Below, in pieces: positions 1-7,725 of a DNA stretch of 11,507 bases. The stretch covers positions 1-11,507 of the forward strand of contig DGOS01000103.1 of the NCBI GenBank assembly GCA_002390155.1. The letters are read 5' to 3'. A program made the position numbers and the translations under genes. Below the pieces are notes generated by a model. The model saw only the letters and a list, made by a program, of their open reading frames with translations. It made no database searches and was not told the DNA's origin. Numbering within the stretch: position 1 is the first letter of the stretch; every line of letters begins with the position of its first letter. This stretch comes from Hyphomicrobiaceae bacterium UBA4460 (GTDB lineage Bacteria > Pseudomonadota > Alphaproteobacteria > Rhizobiales > Methyloligellaceae).

Positions 1-1084
<1,084 letters not shown>

Positions 1085-1105
1085 TTACAGCGAACCAAGG
1101 ACGGC

Positions 1106-1702
1106 GTGAGACACTCCCCGCAAGCCCTCAATGAGGCCGGCCAAAGGGCCCTTTTGGCCGAGATCAGGGCTGTGATCGCGAAGGCCCCGCTCTTCGTGCC
1201 CACCATGCCCCGCTCCGGCAATCCGATGTCCGTGCGCATGACCAACGCAGGGCCGCTCGGCTGGGTCACCGACAAGACCCATGGCTACCGCTATCAGGCC
1301 ACGCACCCGGTCACGGGCGAGCTTTGGCCGCCAATGCCGCAAACGGTGTTGGATCTCTGGGAGGCGCTGGCGGGTCACCCGCATCCGCCGGAGGCTTGCC
1401 TCATCAACTATTACGGGGGCGCCGCCAAGATGGGGCTGCATCAGGACAAGGACGAGGAGGACTTCGATGCGCCCGTCCTCTCGGTCTCGCTTGGGGACAC
1501 CGGCATCTTCCGGGTCGGCGGCAAGACGCGAAAAGGCCCGACGGAGAAATATGAGCTGAAATCCGGCGATGTCTTCCTGCTCGGCGGCGAAGACCGTCTC
1601 GCCTATCACGGCATCGACCGCATCCTGGCCGGTACGTCGGATCTCTTGGAAGAAGGCGGCCGCTTCAACCTCACCTTGCGGCGGGTGACAAAGCCGGGAT
1701 GA
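1106..1702 (+). CDS. alkB: AlkB-like Fe(II)/2-oxoglutarate dioxygenase, DNA alkylation repair
   Basis: Oxidative demethylase that removes 1-methyladenine and 3-methylcytosine type lesions from DNA, using Fe(II), O2 and 2-oxoglutarate. From the GTG at 1106 the protein has 198 residues (E. coli AlkB has 216). The iron ligands are present as H112 and D114 in GLHQDKDE and H168 in YHGIDRI. The 2-oxoglutarate-binding arginines R186 and R192 lie in RFNLTLRR. The substrate-side motif SVRMTNAGPLGW is clear, as is LSVSLGDT. The frame is open further upstream to a GTG at 1010 (230 residues), but the extra 32 residues look unlike the family. An AAGGA at 1097-1101 precedes the 1106 start, with a rather short 4-base spacer. 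The family usually has a few more residues before this point, so the start is uncertain. The gene is divergent from dnaK and ends 8 bases from the grpE stop. Confidence 0.93.
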   Translation: MRHSPQALNEAGQRALLAEIRAVIAKAPLFVPTMPRSGNPMSVRMTNAGPLGWVTDKTHGYRYQATHPVTGELWPPMPQTVLDLWEALAGHPHPPEACLINYYGGAAKMGLHQDKDEEDFDAPVLSVSLGDTGIFRVGGKTRKGPTEKYELKSGDVFLLGGEDRLAYHGIDRILAGTSDLLEEGGRFNLTLRRVTKPG

Positions 1703-1710
1703 GCGAGGCG

Positions 1711-2346
1711 CTAGTCGCCGCCGCCCGGGATGTCGTCGTCAGCCGGGCCGCGCTGTGGCGCCTCAGGGGCCGGCTTAGGGCCGCCTTTTGAGACCGCAAC
1801 GAGGGCCGGACGCAGCACCCGGTCGCCGATCGTATAGCCGGCCTGCATGACCTGGACCACGGTGCCTTCCGGCACTTCGGTGGTTGGCACTTCGTACATC
1901 GCCTGCTGCTGATTGGGATCGAAGCGCTCGCCGAGGGGCTCGAGTTTGGCGACGCCGTGCTTCTCCAGCATTTTCAGCATATCGCGCTCGGTGAGCTCGA
2001 CCCCCTCCACGATGCTCTTGAGCGTGGGGTCTTGCGCCACGGCGTCTTCAGGCACGTGCTCAAGGGTCCGCCGTAAATTGTCGCCGATGGCGAGCACGTC
2101 GCGTGCGAAATTGGAGATGGCGTAGCGCGCCGTGTCTTCCTTCTCGCGCTCGGTGCGGCGGCGCAAATTCTCCATGTCCGCCATGGTGCGCAACAGCTTG
2201 TCGCGCATGTCGGCATTCTCGGTGAGCAGCCCCTCGAGGTCTCCGGCAAGCTCCGCGCTCGCATCCGGGTCGACAGCCGTCTCCGGCGCATCAGGCTGGG
2301 CCTGATCCTCGCCCGTCTCACGTGGATCGGAATTGTCGTCCGCCAT
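1711..2346 (-). CDS. grpE: Nucleotide exchange factor GrpE
   Basis: Dimeric cochaperone that releases ADP from DnaK and so restarts its peptide-binding cycle; cytosolic. The 211-residue product has an acidic, probably disordered N-terminus (about 1-35), a long helical region (about 36-130) with the conserved run [17 protein letters not shown] (55-71), and a C-terminal beta domain carrying the GrpE family signature from [12 protein letters not shown] (141-152) through [18 protein letters not shown] (170-187). A proline- and glycine-rich acidic tail ends the protein. The ATG is preceded by GAGG about 6 bases upstream. It lies 82 bases downstream of hrcA on the same strand and converges with alkB. 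It could be co-transcribed with hrcA or use its own weak heat-shock-type promoter in the gap. Confidence 0.97.
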   Translation of the reverse strand: MADDNSDPRETGEDQAQPDAPETAVDPDASAELAGDLEGLLTENADMRDKLLRTMADMENLRRRTEREKEDTARYAISNFARDVLAIGDNLRRTLEHVPEDAVAQDPTLKSIVEGVELTERDMLKMLEKHGVAKLEPLGERFDPNQQQAMYEVPTTEVPEGTVVQVMQAGYTIGDRVLRPALVAVSKGGPKPAPEAPQRGPADDDIPGGGD

Positions 2347-2385
2347 CAGACGCCTCGACGCTTGCGGTTCGAATGGGAGGCCCGG

Positions 2386-2414
2386 ATATCAACCGTGCGC
2401 GCCAAAAAATCAAG
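2386..2414 (-). promoter_or_regulatory. Possible weak RpoH-like promoter for grpE
   Basis: In the hrcA-grpE gap the minus strand reads CTTG (2414-2411), 18 bases, then TTGATAT (2392-2386). This keeps the -35 block and spacing seen at dnaK but matches the -10 pattern CYTATnT at only four of six positions. Transcription would start near 2379, about 33 bases before the grpE ATG. It is a consensus match only; read-through from hrcA is an alternative. Confidence 0.3.
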
Positions 2415-2428
2415 AGGGTGGCGGCAGC

Positions 2429-3526
2429 TCAAGGAACCAGGCGCCCGAGTAGCCGTGCCGTGTAGTCAACCATGGGGATGATGCGCGCATAGTTGAGCCG
2501 GGTCGGCCCGATCACGCCAAGGACGCCCACGATCCTCTGCTCCGAATCCTCGAAGGGCGAGACGATCAGCGCCGAGCCCGACAGCGAGAACAGCTTGTTC
2601 TCCGAGCCGATGAAAATACGAACGCCATCGGCGCTTTCGGCGAGGCCCAGAAGCTGAATCAGGTCCTTCTTGGCATCGAGGTCCTCGAACAGGTGCCGCA
2701 CGCGTTCGAGGTCCTCCATCGCCCTGACGTCCTCCAGCAGGTGCGCCCGCCCACACACGATCAGGCTCTGACGGTCGTCCGCGTCGCCCGACCAAGTGGC
2801 AAGCCCCTCCGTCACCACACGCGCCGTGAGCTCGTCGAGCTGTGCGCGATGCGCCTCGATCTCCCCTTCGATGCGGTTGCGCGCCTCCGCCAGTGTCAGC
2901 CCGGCGATCCGTGCATTGGTGTAGTTCGTGGCGGCGCTGAGCGCCGAAAGTGGCAACCCCTCGGGCAGAGTGACGATGCGGTTCTCCACGTCGCCATCCT
3001 CCGCGACGAGCACCGCCAGGGCCTGGCCCTTGCCGAGATCGACGAACTCGACTTGGCGCAGCGTCTTGGCCTGCTGCTGTTCCGCCAGGACGACGCCGGC
3101 GCAGCGCGATAGGCCCGACAGCATTTCACCTGCCTCGGCGAGAAAGTCCTCGACCCCGCGCCGCCGGCCGCCACCGGCCATGCGCGTCTCGATCTCCTTG
3201 CGCTCCGCCTCGGTGATGTCGCCGATCTCCAAAAGGCCGTCGACGAACAGCCGCAAGCCTGTTTGCGTTGGCAGCCGTCCGGCGCTCGTATGTGGCGCGT
3301 AGACCAGGCCAATGCTCTCCAGATCGGACATGACATTGCGCACGGACGCGGGCGACAAGGTCATGGGTAGCGCCCGGCTCAAATTGCGCGAGCCGACAGG
3401 TTCGCCGGTCTCGAGATATGTCTCGACGATGCGCTTGAAGACTTCGCGCGAACGCTCGTTGAGTTGGCGCAGATTGACGGCGGCCTCGGCGGCGGCCTTC
3501 GCGCCTTTGACGTCGGTATGACCCAT
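2429..3526 (-). CDS. hrcA: Heat-inducible transcription repressor HrcA
   Basis: DNA-binding repressor that holds down class I heat-shock genes, typically groESL, by binding the CIRCE inverted repeat and that depends on GroEL for folding. The 365-residue length is normal for the alphaproteobacterial family. The N-terminal winged helix is plain: [20 protein letters not shown] (22-41), [20 protein letters not shown] (45-64) and the wing region [20 protein letters not shown] (77-96). A GAF-like core and C-terminal dimerisation part follow, with [20 protein letters not shown] and the terminal [20 protein letters not shown]. The ATG at 3526 is conventional in position, but AGGA sits only two bases before it. 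No CIRCE element is visible anywhere in this window, so its targets must lie elsewhere. It is followed by grpE. Confidence 0.97.
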   Translation of the reverse strand: MGHTDVKGAKAAAEAAVNLRQLNERSREVFKRIVETYLETGEPVGSRNLSRALPMTLSPASVRNVMSDLESIGLVYAPHTSAGRLPTQTGLRLFVDGLLEIGDITEAERKEIETRMAGGGRRRGVEDFLAEAGEMLSGLSRCAGVVLAEQQQAKTLRQVEFVDLGKGQALAVLVAEDGDVENRIVTLPEGLPLSALSAATNYTNARIAGLTLAEARNRIEGEIEAHRAQLDELTARVVTEGLATWSGDADDRQSLIVCGRAHLLEDVRAMEDLERVRHLFEDLDAKKDLIQLLGLAESADGVRIFIGSENKLFSLSGSALIVSPFEDSEQRIVGVLGVIGPTRLNYARIIPMVDYTARLLGRLVP

Positions 3527-3535
3527 GGTCCTAGA

Positions 3536-3564
3536 AATCTAGGAGGCGTCCGCACCGGCGTCAA
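3536..3564 (-). promoter_or_regulatory. Candidate sigma-70 promoter just before hrcA, giving a near-leaderless mRNA
   Basis: The minus strand reads TTGACG (3564-3559), a 17-base spacer, then TAGATT (3541-3536). That is 5 of 6 and 4 of 6 matches to the housekeeping consensus with ideal spacing. A start seven bases beyond the -10 box falls at about 3529, three bases before the hrcA ATG. The -10 box is inside a small perfect inverted repeat, CTAGA-N2-TCTAG (3531-3542). Consensus match only. Confidence 0.4.
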
Positions 3565-3611
3565 ACGGGCACACCAGCCTGGTTAAGCCAAGCTAAGCAA
3601 GCCAGTGAGCC

Positions 3612-4592
3612 TTAGTTCAGCGCGCCGGTCTTCGGCGCAATCTGGGAATTGAGTTCGTCGGGCGCGCCGAAATGCGCGAAGTAGCGCGAATTGATATGTT
3701 TGACCGGCATGATGACAAATATGTCGGTCGTGCCGAATTGGTGATCGATCACCGCCCCGTCGCCGACAAAAGCGCCGACCCGCAAATAGCCCTTGATCAA
3801 AGGCGGCAAGGCTTTGAGCGCAGCACGCGTATTCACCGCATCCTTGGGCATCATGTTCATGTCGACCCGCAAATGGTCGTGCGCCCGCACACGCCAATCT
3901 TCGGGCGCCAGCGAGTTATGGTGCAGGAAGCTCAAGGCCAGCGCGTGCGCGGATGGGTCCGTCCCCGGGAAGCTGGCGCAGCCGATCATCACGTCGGCGC
4001 CGTGCTCGCGCACATACGACCAGACGCCCTGCCACAGAAGCTCGAGCGTACGCCGGTTGCGGTAGGGCTTGAGCACGCAAGAGCGGCCGAGCTCGATGAA
4101 GCTGTAGTCGGCTTTCGCCCGGATCAGCGGGGCGATGTCGTATTCGCCTTGCGTGTAGAAGCCGTCATGCAGTTCGGCGATGTCTTGGCGCAGCATGCGA
4201 TAGGTGCCGACGACACGCGGCCGCCGCCAGCCTTTCTTGTTGGGATCGCCCTGGTCCATGACGAGGAGGTGATCGAATATCGGATCGAAGGCATCTTCGT
4301 CGCGGCGCGACAGCATAGCGAGCGCGCCTGGCGTGGCCGACATCTCTTCGTAGAACACTTTGTAGCGGAGGCGCTGTGCCCGTCGGAGTTCGCTCTTCTT
4401 TTGCGCGAGCCGGACTTCGAGGGGGCCCATGCGGCCGTAGATTCTCGGCTGCTGGAAGCGCCCGCGAAAGCCGGCAGGCGCACGGCGCCATCCCATGAAG
4501 GGGAGCCCGCCAATCTGGTTCGGCTTGAAGTTCAATCCGGGAAACATGGCTCCACTACGCTGTTTGCCCAAGGGTCCTTGAGTTGTCTTCAT
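3612..4592 (-). CDS. GNAT-fold N-acyltransferase, OlsB / hemolysin-like (COG3176)
   Basis: Probable acyl-ACP-dependent N-acyltransferase of the OlsB type. Characterised members add a 3-hydroxy fatty acid to the alpha-amino group of ornithine, the first step to membrane ornithine lipids; others act on different amino acids, so the substrate is not certain. The product is 326 residues from the ATG at 4592. Family blocks seen are AQRLRYKVFYEEM (72-84), FDPIFDHLLVMD (102-113), VVGTYRMLRQ (127-136), IELGRSCVLKPYR (166-178), LLWQGVWSYV (185-194), GCASFPGTDP (204-213) and LPPLIKGYLRVGA (262-274). The N-terminal ~50 residues are basic, aromatic and proline-rich and less conserved. I chose the second ATG because GAGG lies 7 bases before it; an ATG six bases upstream (4598) is only one base from GAGG. 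It precedes hrcA by 85 bases on the same strand. No olsA-type second acyltransferase is in the window. Confidence 0.85.
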   Translation of the reverse strand: MKTTQGPLGKQRSGAMFPGLNFKPNQIGGLPFMGWRRAPAGFRGRFQQPRIYGRMGPLEVRLAQKKSELRRAQRLRYKVFYEEMSATPGALAMLSRRDEDAFDPIFDHLLVMDQGDPNKKGWRRPRVVGTYRMLRQDIAELHDGFYTQGEYDIAPLIRAKADYSFIELGRSCVLKPYRNRRTLELLWQGVWSYVREHGADVMIGCASFPGTDPSAHALALSFLHHNSLAPEDWRVRAHDHLRVDMNMMPKDAVNTRAALKALPPLIKGYLRVGAFVGDGAVIDHQFGTTDIFVIMPVKHINSRYFAHFGAPDELNSQIAPKTGALN

Positions 4593-4789
4593 CGGCATGC
4601 CTCAGCCCGTCACTCGAGTTATCTGGGAACGCGCCAATTCGGGGATCCACCCTGGGGTGCCGCCAGCGACGGATGCAATGCAAAGCCTCGCGATTGCCCG
4701 ATTCGGCCATAACACAAGCCGGTTAGCAAACCAATTCGAAGTCTATGTGACAGCCTGGGGAAAGCCTGGAGATGCGCTTGGCGCGTGTG

Positions 4790-7102
4790 TCAGGCGGCGC
4801 CTGCACCCGTCTCTTCTGTCTCGCGAATGTGCCAATGGGACAGGAGCGCCGCCAGGTCCCGCGTTTCGAAGGGCTTGGCGAGGTAATCGTCGAGGCCGGC
4901 CGCGAGATAAGCAGTGCGGTCCTCGGCGAAGGCATTGGCGGTAAGCGCCACGATGGGCGGCCGCCCTGCGCCGGGGCCCGCATCGTCCGGGTAAAGCGCC
5001 CGAATGCGGCGTGCGGCCTCGACGCCGTCCATGCCCGGCATATGGATATCCGTCAGCACGAGGTCGAACCCTCGCGCAGCCGTTAGGGCAGCGCGGGCTT
5101 CGGCAATGGCATCGGCGCCGTTGCGGGCACGCACGACGCGCGCGCCACCTTTCTCCAGGACGGTGCGGGCGAGAAGGGCATTGATGTCGTTGTCCTCGGC
5201 AAGAAGGACGGAGAGTTCGGCGAGACAGTCTGGTTCGTCCAATGTCGGGGCGGGGAGCGCTTCGGGCGTCGCGGCGCATGGCGCTTGGTCGTGTGACGCT
5301 TGGTCCTCTGGCGCGTGGTCTTGCGCCGTGTCGCCGAAGAGTTGGGTCAGCACGGAGAGCGGCCGGACCGGACGCACCAGATAGCCGCCAAAGCCGTGCT
5401 CACGGAACTTGGGCATGTCCGCACGCTCGCTCGGATCGATCACGACGACGGCGCGCGGGTGCTCGCAACCTTTCGCTGCGACAAGCGCTGGAAGGCGATC
5501 CGCGCCGGCCTCGATGCTCGGCTTGTCGGTCAGCACCGCGGTGAATGGCATGCCTTTGCGCGCGGCGTCACTCACCGTTCGCGCGGCGTCCTCGGGCCTG
5601 GCGCGCACCACGCTTGCACCCATGCCCAACAGGAGTTCGCCCACGAGCGCCGCCTCCATACTGCCATTCAGCACGATCAGGACATGTTCGGTGATCTGGG
5701 GGCCGGGCCAGCTCTCGCCGACCCGCTCGGGTGGCGTTGGCGTTTCAAACGGGAGGTCCGCCGTAAATGTTGCGCCGGCACCGGGCACGCTCGTCACGTC
5801 GATATTGCCGCCCATCTCGTCCACGAGCCGTTTGGAGATGGCAAGGCCAAGCCCCGTTCCGCCATGCTGGCGGGCGCGGCCCTGATCGGCCTGCTCGAAT
5901 TCCGAGAAGATGCGTGTCAAAGCCTCCGGTGGCACACCGGGGCCTGTGTCGCGCACGGCGAAGCGCATCACCGCGCGGTCGTCCTGCTGTGAACCAGGGG
6001 CCATATTGAGCGTGAGTGCAACGCCGCCATGATCGGTGAACTTGATCGCGTTGCCGACCAGATTCAACAGGATCTGCCGGACACGCAACTCATCGCCGAT
6101 GACAGTCTTTGGCAGGTCCGGCGCAACGAACCCGCCGATCTCAAGGCCCTTGTCGCGCGCGCGGGGGGCCAACAGCTCAACGACGTTTTGCGCTGCGTCT
6201 GCAATGTCGAACGGCGCGTTGTGCAGCTCGATCTTTCCGGCCTCGATTTTGGAGAAGTCCAGCACTTCGTCGATGAGCGACAAAAGCGTTGTTGCCGATG
6301 TGGAGATGGCCCGCGCGTAGGTGTGTTGCTCCGGGGACAGATCCGTGTCGAGCAAGAGACCGGTCATGCCGAGAATGCCGCTCATGGGCGTGCGGATCTC
6401 GTGACTCACCGAAGCGAGAAAACGCGACTTGGCGTCGCTTGCGATCATTGCATCGTCGCGCGCTTGCGCCAGCTCAAGCTCCGCGGCCCGTTGTTCGGTG
6501 ACGTCGCGGCCGACGCTTTGAACTTCGCTCATATTGCCGTCATCGTCGGCGATGGCGAAGTCCTCCCACACGAACCAGCGTGCGCCTGACACAGTGGAAA
6601 TCTCCACAACACGGCTGTGACGTCCACCGCCCTTCATCGCGGCGGCAGTGCTGTCGCAGCTGAGTACAGGAAGCTCGAAAACTTGACCGAGGGCGGCGTC
6701 CCGCGACGTTCCGAACGTTTGGCAGAACGCGTCGTTGACGAAAGACAGATGGCCGTCGACGTCACGGCGCAGGATCACGTCGCCCTGGTGATCGAGAAGA
6801 TCGCGGTAGCGCGCTTCGCGCTCGCGGACTTCCCATTGCAGATCTTTCAGGGCTTCGAGGTTGGAGTCCAGTCGTGATGCAAGGCTTTCGACCCGCGCGT
6901 TGCCAGTCTTGCCGTTTTGCCGGAGGGCTAGGATCAAAAGCACCACGCCCGCGCCCAAGGACGCCAGCGCGAATGTCGTTATCGCGCCGAGCAGCACGGC
7001 CGACAGCGCAACAAGCGCCACGGCCAAGCCGCTCAAGGCAACCCGCGCACCAATCCCACCGGCGCAATCCGCGCCGAAGCTCTGCCAAGTCTTACGCTGC
7101 AC
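4790..7102 (-). CDS. Membrane-anchored PAS hybrid histidine kinase with two receiver domains
   Basis: Hybrid two-component sensor kinase of 770 residues. It starts at a GTG (7102) with no clear ribosome binding site; no other usable start is available in frame upstream before a stop. Two transmembrane helices (about 20-40 and 42-60) are joined by almost no loop, so there is no periplasmic sensor. A helical linker (68-98) leads to a PAS domain (about 97-205). The HisKA domain has the phospho-accepting H234 in SHEIRTPMSG. The ATPase domain has the N box NLVGNAIKFTD (347-357), DTGPG (385-389) and GGTGLGLA (414-421). A first receiver (about 471-590) is degenerate: the acidic pair is L478/N479 and the usual lysine is R577, although D526 remains. 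The second receiver (630-757) is intact, with E636/D637, D685, T721 and K743. There is no Hpt domain or neighbouring response regulator, so its partner and signal are unknown. Confidence 0.93.
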   Translation of the reverse strand: MQRKTWQSFGADCAGGIGARVALSGLAVALVALSAVLLGAITTFALASLGAGVVLLILALRQNGKTGNARVESLASRLDSNLEALKDLQWEVREREARYRDLLDHQGDVILRRDVDGHLSFVNDAFCQTFGTSRDAALGQVFELPVLSCDSTAAAMKGGGRHSRVVEISTVSGARWFVWEDFAIADDDGNMSEVQSVGRDVTEQRAAELELAQARDDAMIASDAKSRFLASVSHEIRTPMSGILGMTGLLLDTDLSPEQHTYARAISTSATTLLSLIDEVLDFSKIEAGKIELHNAPFDIADAAQNVVELLAPRARDKGLEIGGFVAPDLPKTVIGDELRVRQILLNLVGNAIKFTDHGGVALTLNMAPGSQQDDRAVMRFAVRDTGPGVPPEALTRIFSEFEQADQGRARQHGGTGLGLAISKRLVDEMGGNIDVTSVPGAGATFTADLPFETPTPPERVGESWPGPQITEHVLIVLNGSMEAALVGELLLGMGASVVRARPEDAARTVSDAARKGMPFTAVLTDKPSIEAGADRLPALVAAKGCEHPRAVVVIDPSERADMPKFREHGFGGYLVRPVRPLSVLTQLFGDTAQDHAPEDQASHDQAPCAATPEALPAPTLDEPDCLAELSVLLAEDNDINALLARTVLEKGGARVVRARNGADAIAEARAALTAARGFDLVLTDIHMPGMDGVEAARRIRALYPDDAGPGAGRPPIVALTANAFAEDRTAYLAAGLDDYLAKPFETRDLAALLSHWHIRETEETGAGAA
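5279..5323. repeat. Three 15-bp tandem repeats inside the kinase gene
   Basis: Three imperfect 15-base units follow one another in frame: TGGCGCTTGGTCGTG (5279-5293), TGACGCTTGGTCCTC (5294-5308) and TGGCGCGTGGTCTTG (5309-5323). On the coding strand they give the pentapeptides QDHAP, EDQAS and HDQAP in the linker between the two receivers. The units differ at several positions, so this is an aged microduplication, and it keeps the reading frame. Confidence 0.85.
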
Positions 7103-7130
7103 TGTTTGACGCCGTTTTGTTATGGCCGCC

Positions 7131-7144
7131 GGGCGTTTTCGCCC
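7131..7144. promoter_or_regulatory. Perfect inverted repeat upstream of the histidine kinase gene
   Basis: GGGCG-TTTT-CGCCC is a perfect inverted repeat with 5-base arms, 29 bases upstream of the kinase GTG. As RNA it would form a tight hairpin in the leader; as DNA it could be a small operator. No convincing promoter boxes were found beside it, so its role is open. Confidence 0.3.
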
Positions 7145-7205
7145 TGACGTTTCATTGGCGCCGAGGATGGCAGAGAAAGCTTGAAAAAGGCTTTAGGGGA
7201 TGCGT

Positions 7206-7638
7206 TTAAGCGGCGGCCTTGGCCCGGCGCAAGGTCTCGCCGCGATAGCTCAAGGCCTCGGCCACATGGATTCGGGCCACGTTTTCCTCGCCGTCGAGAT
7301 CGGCGAGCGTCCGGGCCACTCGCAGCGTCCGATAATAGCCGCGCGCGCTCAAAGACAGCGCGTTCGCCGCATCGCGCAAGAGAGACAGACCTTGGGAATC
7401 GGGCGCGGCGATCTCTTCGAGCAAAGCCCCATCACATTCGGCATTGGTGCGAATCCGCGGCTGATCAAGCGCTGCATAGCGCGCCGTTTGTGCCGCGCGC
7501 GCGGCCGCGACGCGGACCCGAACCTCGGCGCTTCCTTTCTGAAGGCTGCGGCAGCACCAGATCGACGGCGGAAACGGCGGGCACTTCGATCTCAAGATCG
7601 ATGCGAACGAGCATCGGCCCGGACACCCGAGTCAAGTA
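7206..7638 (-). pseudogene. yifB: Truncated and frameshifted remnant of yifB/comM (Mg-chelatase-like AAA+ ATPase), C-terminal end
   Basis: ComM/YifB proteins are about 500-residue hexameric AAA+ helicase-like ATPases; ComM promotes branch migration in natural transformation. Only the last ~145 codons are here. In one frame the segment YLTRVSGPMLVRIDLEIEVP begins near 7638 and corresponds to the family's conserved SGPLLDRIDL region, with Val in place of the usual Asp. Homology then jumps to another frame at GSAEVRVRVAAARAAQTARY and continues through IRTNAECDGALLEEI, LSLSARGYYRTLRVARTLAD and ARIHVAEALSYRG to the TAA at 7206. Removing one base from the A-run facing 7536-7538 joins the frames as ...QPSE-GSAEV..., the family-like reading. 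The Lon-like N-terminal domain, Walker A and Walker B are all absent. The remnant lies where a full yifB would follow gshB. The frameshift could be a sequencing error, but the 5' loss cannot. Confidence 0.88.
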
Positions 7639-7668
7639 TGCATATGCCCCGTCGCTGCAAGAACAATA

Positions 7669-7682
7669 AGTGAACATTCACT
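7669..7682. promoter_or_regulatory. 14-bp perfect palindrome between the yifB remnant and the 2TM gene (possible operator)
   Basis: AGTGAACATTCACT has perfect 6-base arms around a 2-base centre. It ends 43 bases before the ATG of the plus-strand 2TM gene, a fitting place for a repressor site, and resembles the short palindromes bound by TetR- or GntR-type regulators. No such regulator is in the window. It lies about 30 bases outside the end of the yifB homology. Confidence 0.4.
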
Positions 7683-7725
7683 GCAAACCGCACAGAAGCA
7701 ACGCATCTGTGCTTTGCTGGCCGCC

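Noticed and set aside
3672..4712. 346-codon open frame on the plus strand opposite the acyltransferase gene
   Set aside because: It is antisense to a gene with clear family motifs over nearly its whole length, has no recognisable domain, and long antisense frames are common in GC-rich genes.
4599..4789. Possible regulatory RNA or promoter between the kinase and acyltransferase genes
   Set aside because: Apart from a weak GGTT-N4-AACC repeat and poor promoter-like boxes nothing stands out; I could not support a specific feature.
5300..5992. 230-codon plus-strand open frame opposite the histidine kinase
   Set aside because: The minus strand encodes complete kinase and receiver motifs here; the antisense frame shows no protein-like pattern.
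7176..7194. AAAGC-N9-GCTTT inverted repeat downstream of the yifB remnant as a terminator
   Set aside because: The stem is only five pairs with weak composition, the T-run is in the loop rather than after the stem, and no clear terminator shape results.
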